From JAGVSR01 sp031413815 (GTDB lineage: Bacteria; Pseudomonadota; Alphaproteobacteria; Rhizobiales; Hyphomicrobiaceae), in assembly GCA_031413815.1 (NCBI GenBank), contig JANOFU010000008.1:44999-108998 (forward strand): a stretch of 64,000 bases of DNA, given 5' to 3'. Below, piece by piece: positions 9,594 through 17,704 of the stretch (the stretch's first letter is position 1; every line of letters starts with the position of its first letter). The translations under genes and the position numbers were made by a program. The notes below the pieces were generated by a model. It ran no database searches, was not told the DNA's origin, and saw only the letters and a program-made list of their open reading frames with translations.

Positions 9594-10025
9594 CTATAGC
9601 TCGTCGCTGGAGATTTGATCGGCGTCGATTCCATTTTGCCGTCTCGCGATGGCGAACGCCAGCAATCCGAACGCGATGAGCGCGCCCTGTGCAGCGATGT
9701 AATAGGCGAGCGGGAACCCCTGAATGGACACCAGATTGAGGAGGCCGGACAGCAGGGGCGACACGAGAGCCAGTGCGATGAGACAGGCCGTCGCCCGCGT
9801 CGCGAGCCGCACGGTTCGCAGGTTCGTGTTCTGGTCCTGAGTACTGCGGCTTCGGCGACCCAACGCTCCGTCAAACATGAGGAGCAGTCCAACAGTTGCG
9901 AGCGTCATCGCTAAGCCGAGCCCGATCGGCAATTGCGGCAAAACAACATCGGCGAGGCCCGTGGCGAGTGCCAATCCCGTCAAAGCCATGAGGGCGCCCA
10001 GGACCATTTCAAAACCATGACGCAT
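9594..10025 (-). CDS. Symporter small subunit-like membrane protein (DUF4212-like)
   Basis: A 143-residue protein with four probable membrane helices. The C-terminal half (about residues 75-135) has the DUF4212 / symporter small-subunit layout: a helix, then 'GFPLAYYIAAQGALIAFGLL', then a basic end with 'RRQNGID'. Classical small subunits are about 80-100 residues, so this one carries an additional N-terminal two-helix segment. It is the first gene of an operon with the large subunit and glpD and probably forms a complex with the former. Assignment rests on the C-terminal pattern and on context. Confidence 0.65.
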   Translation of the reverse strand: MRHGFEMVLGALMALTGLALATGLADVVLPQLPIGLGLAMTLATVGLLLMFDGALGRRSRSTQDQNTNLRTVRLATRATACLIALALVSPLLSGLLNLVSIQGFPLAYYIAAQGALIAFGLLAFAIARRQNGIDADQISSDEL

Positions 10026-10472
10026 GCCGGGGCTCCTGTGTGGTGAGCAGACAGTAGAGAAATCATGCGCGGTGGGAAAGGTGAGATCGGACCAATCGGT
10101 GTCTGACGCCGCACTCCGCTGTCATCCCAGCCGGGCTGTTTTTCGCGATCTCTCTTCCTCGTCATCCCCGCGCCTGCAAGCGGAGCGCGCGGGAAGTACG
10201 GCGGGGACCCAGGCAAGCTGGTGGCTAGCGGGATGCCAGTGCACGCAAGGTGCCGTCTTCTTTTCCCACTGACCATTGTCTGGTTGGCCGCCTGCTGCCC
10301 TCCGGTGCGGTCGCGCTGCGACGCGGCAATGACGGGAAAAATGGGGTCACTGCCACTGCACTCCGCGATCGCGCAGCGGTGTCAGACACCACTCAGAGGT
10401 GTCTGACACCCAGTTTGACCCCCTCCGTATCCTGGGCTTTGCGATTGGGCGGGGAGCGATTACATAGCCTGC
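10026..10472. other. Intergenic region with repeat elements, between divergent genes
   Basis: No gene is seen in these 447 bases between the symporter operon (minus) and lipA (plus). Besides promoters for both sides it holds dispersed repeat sequence: GGTGTCTGACGCC at 10098-10110 followed by GTCATCCCAGCCGGG at 10121-10135, a second GTCATCCC at 10161-10168, and a perfect inverted repeat at 10378-10410. Parts resemble the repeat-rich end of the window (63550-63725). Confidence 0.5.
10378..10410. repeat. Palindromic repeat, copy 1 (13-bp arms, 7-bp spacer)
   Basis: GGTGTCAGACACC (10378-10390), spacer ACTCAGA, then GGTGTCTGACACC (10398-10410). The two arms are exact reverse complements, and each arm is itself a near-palindrome around its central base. 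The same structure occurs at 31771-31803 with a different 7-base spacer. No T-run follows, so it is not a typical terminator. It lies 62 bases upstream of lipA. Confidence 0.85.
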
Positions 10473-11408
10473 ATGGTCACAACGTTTCCCAAGCCGCGAC
10501 ACCCTGAGAAAGCGCACCGGGCGGAGAACGCCAGTCCGCCGCGGCCAGCGTGGATTCGGGTCACGGCGTCGGCTTCGCCTGAAATTGCCCGGACCCGCGA
10601 GATTGTGCGAGGTTACAGCTTACGCACCGTGTGCGAGGAGGCCAGTTGCCCCAACCTCGGCGAATGCTGGTCGAAGCGGCACGCGACATTCTTGATCATG
10701 GGCGACACGTGCACGCGCGCCTGCGCGTTCTGTAATGTGCGAACGGGCCGGCCCGGACCTCTTGATGCGGCAGAGCCCGAGCGCGTTGCCAGTGCGGTGC
10801 GCGATCTGGGCCTCAATCATGTCGTCATCACGTCCGTTGACCGCGATGATCTCGATGATGGCGGCGCGCAGCACTTCGCTTCTGTAATTACGGCAGTGCG
10901 AACGGCAGCACCCGGTGTCACGATCGAAGTTCTCACACCCGATTTCCTGCGCAAGCCGGGTGCGATTGATCGTGTGATTGCGGCGCGCCCGGACGTGTTC
11001 AACCACAACATCGAAACGGTGCCGTCGCTCTACCCCACCATCCGGCCGGGCGCGCGCTATTTTCACTCCCTGCGTCTGCTGCAGCAGGCCAAGGAGCTTG
11101 ATCCGGCCATGATCACAAAGTCCGGATTCATGGTGGGGTTTGGCGAAGGGCGAGACGAGGTTTCGCAGCTGATGGACGACTTGCGGTCGGCCGGCGTCGA
11201 TGTTTTGACCATCGGTCAGTATTTGCAGCCGTCTTCGCGTCACGCGGCGGTCATAGAGTTTGTTCCGCCCGAATCGTTCACGGCCTATGAGCAGTTGGCC
11301 TACGGCAAGGGGTTTGCACTCGTGGCGTCAAGCCCTATGACGCGGTCCAGTTATCATGCAGCTGACGATTTCGCACGGTTGAAGGCAACGCGCGCGTCAC
11401 GAATCTGA
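10473..11408 (+). CDS. lipA: Lipoyl synthase
   Basis: A 311-residue radical SAM enzyme that inserts two sulfurs into protein-bound octanoyl groups to make lipoate for pyruvate and 2-oxoglutarate dehydrogenases and the glycine cleavage system. Both iron-sulfur cluster motifs are present. The auxiliary cluster has CEEASCPNLGEC near residues 55-66, plus the C-terminal RSSYHA serine ligand. The radical SAM cluster has CTRACAFC near residues 80-87. Length is normal. The ATG at 10473 is the natural start. It stands alone here; lipB is not in the window. Confidence 0.96.
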   Translation: MVTTFPKPRHPEKAHRAENASPPRPAWIRVTASASPEIARTREIVRGYSLRTVCEEASCPNLGECWSKRHATFLIMGDTCTRACAFCNVRTGRPGPLDAAEPERVASAVRDLGLNHVVITSVDRDDLDDGGAQHFASVITAVRTAAPGVTIEVLTPDFLRKPGAIDRVIAARPDVFNHNIETVPSLYPTIRPGARYFHSLRLLQQAKELDPAMITKSGFMVGFGEGRDEVSQLMDDLRSAGVDVLTIGQYLQPSSRHAAVIEFVPPESFTAYEQLAYGKGFALVASSPMTRSSYHAADDFARLKATRASRI

Positions 11409-11613
11409 AACACAGCGTCCATCGTTCCTTCCAAACAGCACTGATTAAATTTGCGGCAGATCGGTATGCCGTTGCGTGTTTCATCCAAGCTGGCGATGCT
11501 GTCTGGTCTGAGGGTTGCCAGTTGCCGCAGGACACCCCAAGTACGCGGTTACACGGGTCCGATGCCGGCCAGCACGTTCGCATCCTCTTTCATATTCTCG
11601 TCAGGAGCCTCTC

Positions 11614-12072
11614 ATGACGTCTCTCAATCTCAATGGCAAAGATGTGACGGTCACGTCCGATCCAGAAACGCCGCTCTTGTGGGTTGTGCGTGACGAACTA
11701 GGATTGATGGGGGCGAAGTTTGGCTGTGGTGCCGCCTTGTGCGGGGCGTGCACGATGCACGCCGATGGCCAGCCGATTCGCGCGTGTGTGACGCCTGTGT
11801 CCAGTGTGGCCGGCCAAAAGATCACAACGCCGGAGGGATTGGAGGGCAAAGTCGCTGACGCGGTGCGTGCGGCATGGCTGAAACTTGATGTTGCCCAGTG
11901 CGGCTACTGTCAATCCGGACAGATCATGGCGGCGGTTGCGCTGCTGTCGGACAAGCCTGCAGCGGCCGACGCTGAGATTGATGAGGCCATGAGCCCGCAC
12001 ATCTGCCGCTGCGCCACCTACGGGCGCATTCGCACAGCCATCAAGTCGGCATCTGCCGCGATCAAAGCCTAA
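11614..12072 (+). CDS. iorA: Isoquinoline 1-oxidoreductase-type alpha subunit, [2Fe-2S]
   Basis: A 152-residue cytoplasm-made iron-sulfur subunit of a xanthine-oxidase-family molybdenum hydroxylase. The plant-ferredoxin-like cluster motif is seen at about residues 38-50 (CGAALCGACTM), with a fourth Cys near residue 62. The second cluster is in CGYCQSG (about residue 101) and CRCATYGRI (about residue 134). It partners with the Mo subunit encoded 14 bases downstream. The start at 11614 has AGGAG (11603-11607) six bases upstream. The substrate cannot be told from sequence; relatives oxidise N-heterocycles or aldehydes. Confidence 0.88.
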   Translation: MTSLNLNGKDVTVTSDPETPLLWVVRDELGLMGAKFGCGAALCGACTMHADGQPIRACVTPVSSVAGQKITTPEGLEGKVADAVRAAWLKLDVAQCGYCQSGQIMAAVALLSDKPAAADAEIDEAMSPHICRCATYGRIRTAIKSASAAIKA

Positions 12073-12086
12073 GGGAGGCGAGGATT

Positions 12087-14285
12087 ATGTTCACAACCAA
12101 TGTCGCCAACGCTCTGCCGAAGGTGTCAACCGTTGACGTCGATCGCCGCGGATTCCTGAGATTGTCGGCAGGAGCCGGTGCTGGCCTCGTGATTGGCGCC
12201 TATCTCCCCGTCACACCCGCCGCTGCTGCAACGGAGGCTAAATCAGCGGCGCTGGTATTCAACCCTTTTGTCCGCATCACGCCAGACAACAAAGTGATTG
12301 TGCTGTCCAAGCATCTCGACAAGGGCCAGGGAACGGCATCGGGCCTCGCGACACTTGTTGCCGAAGAGCTGGACGCCGGCTGGTCGCAGATGGTTGCCGA
12401 ATTTGCGCCAGCTGACGTTGCGCTTTACAAAAACCTGTTCTTTGGCGTGCAAGGTACGGGTGGCTCAACGGCCATGGCCAATTCGTATGAACAGTACCGC
12501 GCCGCTGGTGCTGCCGCCCGCGCGATGCTCGTTGCAGCCGCGGCAAAAGCCTGGGGTGCGGATGTTGCGGCGATCCGGGTCGCCAACGGCGTAGTGACAG
12601 ACGGCAAGAAGACCGCCACGTTTGGTGAGCTGGCCGCTGCCGCATCCAAAATGCCGGTACCAGATGCGCCAAAGTTGAAGGACCCGAAGGACTTCGTGTT
12701 CATCGGCAAGTCGTTTCCGCGCCTGGATCAAAGTGCCAAGGTAACTGGCAAGCCGATCTTTACACAGGACGTAATGCTGCCAGACATGGTGGTTGCGGTG
12801 GTGGCGCGGCCGCCAAAGTTTGGTGCGACGGTTGCCTCGTTTGACGCGGCTCCTGCCAAAGCAGTGAAGGGTGTTGTCGAAGTCGTTCAGATTCCGCAGG
12901 GCGTGGCCGTATTGGCCAACTCCACCTGGGCGGCGATGAAGGGTCGCGAGGCGCTGAACGTCACGTGGGACAATAGCAAAGCCGAGACGCGCGGCTCTGA
13001 CGAACTGCTTGCGGAATACAGAGCGCTGGCCGCAACGCCGGGCCTGTCCGTGCGCAAAGACGGAGATGCCGCCAAGGGATTGGACACGGCCGCAACGGTG
13101 ATCGAAGCGGAGTTCACGTTCCCGTTCCTGGCACACGCCACCCTGGAGCCCATGAACTGCGTGATGCAGTTTAAAGACGATGCCTGCACGATTTGGACCG
13201 CCTCGCAGCTGCCGACTGTCGATCAGAACATCACGGCGGCTATTCTCGGAATCCGACCGGAGAGCGTGACCATCAACACGCTTTGGGCTGGAGGTTCGTT
13301 CGGCCGCCGGGCCGTCTATAACGCGGACTTTGTCGCGGAAACAGCAGCCATCGTGAAGGCGTTCGGCAAGGCGGTGCCGGTCAAAGTGGTGTGGACGCGC
13401 GAAGACGATATCAAGGGCGGCTACTACCGGCCCATGTACGTGCACACTGTGAAGGCCGGCTTGACCAAAGACGGTGCGATCGCAGGGTGGCAGCATCGGA
13501 TCGTCGGGCAATCGATCCTCACCGGCACGCCATTTGAATCGATGGCCGTCAAGAATGGCATCGACGAAAGTTCGGTCGAAGGCGCCAGCAACACGCCCTA
13601 CACGATCGCAAATTTCGATCTTGAGGTGCACAACACAAAAGTCGGCGTGCCGCCACTGTGGTGGCGGTCGGTCGGGCATACGCATACAGCCTACGTCATG
13701 GAAACCATGATCGATGAGTTGGCGAAGCTCGCCGGCAAAGATCCGGTGGAGTTCCGCTTGGCCCTGCTCGACAAGCATCCGCGCCATGCGGCTGTCTTGA
13801 AGCTGGCGGCGGAGAAGGCGGGATGGGGTACGCCACTGCCGGATGGTGTCGCCCGCGGTGTGGCGGTGCATGAAAGCTTCAAGAGTTTTGTCGCGCAAGT
13901 GACGGAAGTGCGCATGGCCGGTGGTCAACCGAAGGTGGACCGTGTCGTCTGTGCGGTCGACTGCGGGCTGGCGGTTAATCCCGACAACATCGCGGCTCAG
14001 ATGGAGGGCGGCATTGGCTATGGACTCGGCGCCGTTCTCCATTCGCAGGTGACGCTGAAAGACGGCGAAGTCGAGCAGTCAAACTTCAACGACTACGAAG
14101 TCTTGCGCTTCAATGAAATGCCGGTGGTCGAGGTGCACATCGTGCCATCAACTGAGGCCCCAACGGGGGTCGGCGAACCCGGCGTTCCGCCGATCGGCCC
14201 CGCTGTCGCCAATGCGGTCGCGGTGCTGACCGGCAAGCGCATCCGCGCGCTGCCGTTCAGTCAGCACACGTTCGGCTCAGTTTAG
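12087..14285 (+). CDS. iorB: Isoquinoline 1-oxidoreductase-type beta subunit, molybdopterin-binding
   Basis: A 732-residue large subunit binding molybdopterin cytosine dinucleotide. A Tat-type signal is visible near the N-terminus (DRRGFLRLSAGAGAG, then a hydrophobic stretch ending PAAAA), so the enzyme is probably exported to the periplasm with its small partner. Two aldehyde-oxidase-like halves follow. Conserved pieces include GGSFGRRA (about residue 405), 'PLWWRSVGHTH' and the C-terminal 'APTGVGEPGVPPIGPAVANA' with the catalytic-glutamate region GVGEPG. A GGAGGCGAGG ribosome site precedes the ATG. It forms an operon with iorA; the nucleotidyltransferase at 15174-15779 may make its cofactor. 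Confidence 0.9.
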   Translation: MFTTNVANALPKVSTVDVDRRGFLRLSAGAGAGLVIGAYLPVTPAAAATEAKSAALVFNPFVRITPDNKVIVLSKHLDKGQGTASGLATLVAEELDAGWSQMVAEFAPADVALYKNLFFGVQGTGGSTAMANSYEQYRAAGAAARAMLVAAAAKAWGADVAAIRVANGVVTDGKKTATFGELAAAASKMPVPDAPKLKDPKDFVFIGKSFPRLDQSAKVTGKPIFTQDVMLPDMVVAVVARPPKFGATVASFDAAPAKAVKGVVEVVQIPQGVAVLANSTWAAMKGREALNVTWDNSKAETRGSDELLAEYRALAATPGLSVRKDGDAAKGLDTAATVIEAEFTFPFLAHATLEPMNCVMQFKDDACTIWTASQLPTVDQNITAAILGIRPESVTINTLWAGGSFGRRAVYNADFVAETAAIVKAFGKAVPVKVVWTREDDIKGGYYRPMYVHTVKAGLTKDGAIAGWQHRIVGQSILTGTPFESMAVKNGIDESSVEGASNTPYTIANFDLEVHNTKVGVPPLWWRSVGHTHTAYVMETMIDELAKLAGKDPVEFRLALLDKHPRHAAVLKLAAEKAGWGTPLPDGVARGVAVHESFKSFVAQVTEVRMAGGQPKVDRVVCAVDCGLAVNPDNIAAQMEGGIGYGLGAVLHSQVTLKDGEVEQSNFNDYEVLRFNEMPVVEVHIVPSTEAPTGVGEPGVPPIGPAVANAVAVLTGKRIRALPFSQHTFGSV

Positions 14286-14293
14286 AGAAACGT

Positions 14294-14326
14294 CCGGTGC
14301 GCATTGCTGACCGACTTGCGCACCGG
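14294..14326. terminator. Hairpin between convergent iorB and phasin genes
   Basis: CCGGTGCGCA (14294-14303) and TGCGCACCGG (14317-14326) are exact reverse complements with a 13-base loop, between the stop of iorB at 14285 and that of the minus-strand phasin gene at 14349. Only short T-rich runs follow on either side, so termination is likely but not certain. Confidence 0.55.
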
Positions 14327-14348
14327 GAATGTTTCAGTTCCCGCTTCG

Positions 14349-14750
14349 TTAGTGATGCAAACCGTTCGGAACGGATTGGGACATGTGCGTGCGCATGGCC
14401 TCCGCCGTTTCGCTGGCGATCGACTGATTGAGCCGCGTGAAGTACTGGAATTCCGATTGATACTGGTGCTGCGCCCGGCGGAAGTACTCCGCATAGGCTG
14501 CAAAGACATCCTGCATCGTCCGGCATTCCATCAGCCGCTTTGAGGCTGCGAGATCTTCGTCGATGCGGCGGCCCATGAATCCGATCCACTCGGTATTGGC
14601 GAGCGAAACCTGTTCGATGATCCGGCCGTTCATATCGGTCAGCGCCTCGACCATTGGGCGTTGAACATCGTACCAAGCCGTAAATGCAGCTTTTGCCTGG
14701 GTTTCAAGGCCATTGAGGCCATTGGCTGAAACGGTGTCATGATAGTTCAT
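14349..14750 (-). CDS. Phasin-family protein
   Basis: A 133-residue, mostly helical, amphipathic protein with the layout of phasins, which coat polyhydroxyalkanoate granules. The core pattern 'QAKAAFTAWYDVQRPMVEAL ... EWIGFMGRRIDEDLAASKRL' with a following 'QDVFAAYAEYFRRAQHQYQ' is that of Phasin_2-type proteins. The ATG at 14750 follows GGGAGAC and is preferred to an upstream ATG (14900) whose added residues look non-coding. No signal peptide is present, so it is cytoplasmic. A second phasin-like gene is at 35975-36412. Confidence 0.75.
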   Translation of the reverse strand: MNYHDTVSANGLNGLETQAKAAFTAWYDVQRPMVEALTDMNGRIIEQVSLANTEWIGFMGRRIDEDLAASKRLMECRTMQDVFAAYAEYFRRAQHQYQSEFQYFTRLNQSIASETAEAMRTHMSQSVPNGLHH

Positions 14751-15173
14751 GGTGCGCGTCTCCCTACTCAACTTTGTTTGTTTTTGTGTCGTGACAAAGG
14801 TCTTCGTCGGCGTCACTCGCGAAAGTTGAAGTTGTCGAACGTCACTCTTCGGCACCGCGCTTCTCTGGGTCCGTCGCGAGTGACGGCGCGTGATCGTCAA
14901 TTGTCAGCGCCTGAAATCTTGTTTTAATCAAATCTGAAAAAACCGTCCCGCATCTTTGCGCTGTGCAGGTCGCGATGTTGCACGTTCAAAATGAATATCC
15001 ACAACATAATGTCGTGGCCTATTGGAGCTCAAAAATTCAGATCAATGCGCTTGGGTTCGCGGCCTTCTGTTCTGGTGACTCTCAAAGTTTCTATGAATCT
15101 CAGATTGCTTGGAGAGGCGCTTCACACGAAATTTCGAACTATTCGGCTTTCTTTTTTGCAATGACCCATGAGA
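14751..15173. other. Intergenic region upstream of phasin, with 12-bp inverted repeat
   Basis: No gene is seen in these 423 bases. CGTCACTCGCGA (14811-14822) and TCGCGAGTGACG (14874-14885) are exact reverse complements 51 bases apart. They sit 61-135 bases upstream of the phasin start and could be paired regulator sites. The stretch 14920-15170 is richer in A and T. Confidence 0.5.
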
Positions 15174-15779
15174 TCACAATTTCGAGAGCGCCGCAATCAT
15201 GCGCTGCAGGTCGTCAGGTGTATCGATGTCACCGAGGGCGTGCTCATCGGAGATGGGAACGGCTCGAGCATGGGGCAACAGTGTTTTCAGCAGGGATTTG
15301 CCGCCATGCGTACCTTCAAGTTTCAGCAGTTGAGGGAAGTGGAACTTGGGCCAGATGACGGGGTTGCGTTGTTCGCCCGACAGTGTAGCGGCGAATACAA
15401 TTTCGCGGCCGTAAGTTCGGTCAAACGCTGCGATCAGGTGATCAATGACAAAAGGCGTCAGGGCCGGCATGTCGCCGGGCAAGATCATCGCTCCGTCCGC
15501 GTTGCCGTCCAATGACGCGATGCCGTGCGCGATAGATGATCCCATGCCATCAGCATAGTGCGCACAGACTGAGGTTTGAAGATCAAGTCCGTCGAGCGCC
15601 GCCGATATGGCGGCGTGATCGGCGCCCGTCACAACAATGACTTCGTGCGCACTGCTGGTGACGGCCGCGCGCGCTGTGCGGCGGATGACGGGCTCACCGG
15701 CGGCGTCGGCGAGTAGCTTATTGGTGGCACCGAACCGCTGCGATGATCCAGCGGCGAGTATGATGATGGCAGTTTGCAT
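15174..15779 (-). CDS. mocA: MocA-like molybdenum cofactor nucleotidyltransferase
   Basis: A 201-residue GT-A-fold nucleotidyltransferase. The N-terminal signature LAAGSSQRFGATNKLL binds the nucleotide, and ILPGDMPAL (about residues 98-106) is the metal-binding region. The family (MobA/MocA) adds GMP or CMP to molybdopterin. The presence of 'LAAGSSxRxG...K' and the nearby molybdopterin-cytosine-type enzyme (iorAB) favour CTP and a MocA role in making MCD. That specificity is inference. The closing segment GDIDTPDDL is typical of this subgroup. It lies on the opposite strand to iorAB. Confidence 0.82.
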   Translation of the reverse strand: MQTAIIILAAGSSQRFGATNKLLADAAGEPVIRRTARAAVTSSAHEVIVVTGADHAAISAALDGLDLQTSVCAHYADGMGSSIAHGIASLDGNADGAMILPGDMPALTPFVIDHLIAAFDRTYGREIVFAATLSGEQRNPVIWPKFHFPQLLKLEGTHGGKSLLKTLLPHARAVPISDEHALGDIDTPDDLQRMIAALSKL

Positions 15780-15876
15780 GGCTAGCAGCGTCTGGGTGCC
15801 CGTTGAACGGCAAGGAACGATCCCCGAAGTATAGCGGACTTCGCAGAGGGATGCGCCGGGGCCTTCGAATGACCGC

Positions 15877-16803
15877 TCAACCCGCCGTCAGTTGCGCCAA
15901 TGTGATATCAAGTGGAACAGCGGAACTGATCACCGCATTCGAGTCCGGTGCCCGGTGATAGACGGCCAAAACGCCGCTCACGCGTCCGCGGCTGGCGTCA
16001 TCCAACGTACCAGCTCCGTTGAGGAGGGTGGCGACCTTATCCCAGCTGAGCGCGATCATGCCGAGCTTCTCAACGCGCATTTTTTTCAGGATCGGTTGAC
16101 CAACGATCGTCCAGGCGGCTGCATGTGCGGGCGGCTGGCCTTCTGCCATAAAGTCATAGTTCACAGCGCTGACCGGAGCGGATTTGCAAATTTCGAGTGT
16201 CGGTTTGGTTGGGCTATCAATATGCAGCCGGATCACGTAGCTCATCGCGAACACGCCGCGCTGGTGGGCGTTTTTGGCAATGACGAACGCGTTCCAGCCG
16301 TCGGGCGCGAAGATCTTATCGATCTCCTTGGCCGGAAACTGCGTGTTGGGCGGATTTCCCATTTGCGTGGGATAGGCATAGACGTCGCCCTCCGCGACGC
16401 AGTGCGGTTCGGGGGTCTGGACGATGCGGCGGGCGGCTGGCTGCGAATTGGGCGTGCGCCACTCTCGACTCAATGTAGCGAGCGCCTTGATCCGGCGATC
16501 GCAGTCGGGCGCGGACAAGTCGAGGGTGCGCATGGCCGCATCGTCGGCCCCGGAGTCGATCAGCGACGTGGCTCGTTCAAACACGGCCGGACACCGGATG
16601 CCATAGGTGTGGAACTGATCGGCCAAAGCGATCCAGATCGCCGTGTGATCGGGGCTCAAGGGATCGTCCGAAGCCGGAAAATAGTCTTTGGCCAACGCTA
16701 AGAGTTCGCTCCCATCGAGGGGAAGCCGCACCCAGTCCTTAAGCTGCGCTTTGAGTTCAAGCGCAGCGTCGCTCTGGTACAACCCCGGTCCCCACGCGCC
16801 CAT
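15877..16803 (-). CDS. Uncharacterised protein with DUF4259-like N-terminus
   Basis: A 308-residue protein without signal peptide or membrane segment. The N-terminus (MGAWGPGLYQSDAALE, followed by a helical stretch) resembles the start of DUF4259-type proteins, in which MGAWG-xG is followed by an acidic helix. The rest, with the beta-rich middle at residues 130-270, is not recognised. Codon use is normal. It is transcribed alone, with its ATG at 16803. Function unknown. Confidence 0.6.
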   Translation of the reverse strand: MGAWGPGLYQSDAALELKAQLKDWVRLPLDGSELLALAKDYFPASDDPLSPDHTAIWIALADQFHTYGIRCPAVFERATSLIDSGADDAAMRTLDLSAPDCDRRIKALATLSREWRTPNSQPAARRIVQTPEPHCVAEGDVYAYPTQMGNPPNTQFPAKEIDKIFAPDGWNAFVIAKNAHQRGVFAMSYVIRLHIDSPTKPTLEICKSAPVSAVNYDFMAEGQPPAHAAAWTIVGQPILKKMRVEKLGMIALSWDKVATLLNGAGTLDDASRGRVSGVLAVYHRAPDSNAVISSAVPLDITLAQLTAG

Positions 16804-17016
16804 TCTCGTCCCCTCTGTCGCGTCGGATCAGACTAGCAACGGAGTGTATAGGAAGCGTGTAGGAGCGTCTAATCTGGCAACGCCGGGTTGTGCGTGCGCA
16901 GAGGGATTGAGGTCATGTGTGATCTTGTGGCGAAGGTGATTGAATGGACTGGCGCCGTGAGATGGGAACGCTTTGGCGATCCATCTCAAACGTGCATCGC
17001 GCCCCAGGGGAGCTGG

Positions 17017-17205
17017 CTACTGCGGCTGAACGATGGGTGCGCTGGCTGGGCCACCGGACGCAACGGTCTTTTCACTGGATTGGAACTGAGCCGTCACGAA
17101 GAACGCCGCCGCCGCGACCGTGATGGCTAATGCCACCGCAATCTCGCGCGCGATCCGCCGTGATCGCACAGCACCGTTCAAGTCGAGCTTGATCAACTTA
17201 TCCAT
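17017..17205 (-). CDS. Possible small single-helix membrane protein
   Basis: A 62-residue open frame: basic N-terminal segment (about residues 1-20), one strong hydrophobic helix (about 21-39), then a short Ser/Ala/Pro-rich tail. This composition is unlikely by chance in GC-rich DNA, but the ribosome binding site is weak (GAGG some 16 bases before the ATG). No family recognised. It lies in the same direction as the other uncharacterised membrane proteins at 17351-19510. Confidence 0.4.
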   Translation of the reverse strand: MDKLIKLDLNGAVRSRRIAREIAVALAITVAAAAFFVTAQFQSSEKTVASGGPASAPIVQPQ

Positions 17206-17350
17206 GTCCAGGACTTTGCCTCACGGTGTCAGAGTGGCAAAAGTCAGCTGTCTGTCGCGCGACAGTAGGGCACAGATTTCGTCCGATTGAGCGTACGCTT
17301 TCAGCCTGCATGGCGCAGCGCCGTTGCCCCAAACGGGTGTGACGCCGGCC

Positions 17351-17530
17351 TCACAGTCCGCGCATGGTGCAGCCGAGAATGAGCACCACCTGCGCAACAA
17401 GGAGTGCCCAGAACCCGCCGCCCTCATTGATCAGGGGAATCTCGGCCTTGAAGAAAATCGTGAACAGCACAGCCATTGTGAGAATCACAGACAGCATGAA
17501 CGTCAGAATGCTTGGCGCCTTCAAACCCAT
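17351..17530 (-). CDS. Small two-helix membrane protein
   Basis: A 59-residue protein with two hydrophobic helices (about residues 5-25 and 34-55) separated by a short loop with KAEIPLINEGG. The ATG at 17530 has GGGGAG about 11 bases upstream, a better site than the upstream start at 17554. Family not recognised. It lies downstream of the 601-residue membrane-anchored protein (17705-19510) in the same direction, with a gap of about 175 bases. Confidence 0.6.
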   Translation of the reverse strand: MGLKAPSILTFMLSVILTMAVLFTIFFKAEIPLINEGGGFWALLVAQVVLILGCTMRGL

Positions 17531-17704
17531 GGCTTTTACTCCCCGTTCGCTCATTTCCCGGTTCTCCCATCGATCGACCCGTGAACACTGAGGCCAGCGA
17601 CTCGCGATGCAGTCGCGCGCTTATAGCAGGGGCAACTGCGGATGACAGCGGCTCGCAGACAACAGTGTGGGCAACTCTGGCAGCGACTGTCCCCGTGTCA
17701 CCGT

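Noticed and set aside
12465..14042. Long minus-strand open frame (about 525 codons) within iorB
   Set aside because: Antisense of a clear molybdenum-enzyme subunit; the protein is rich in Arg and His with no family.
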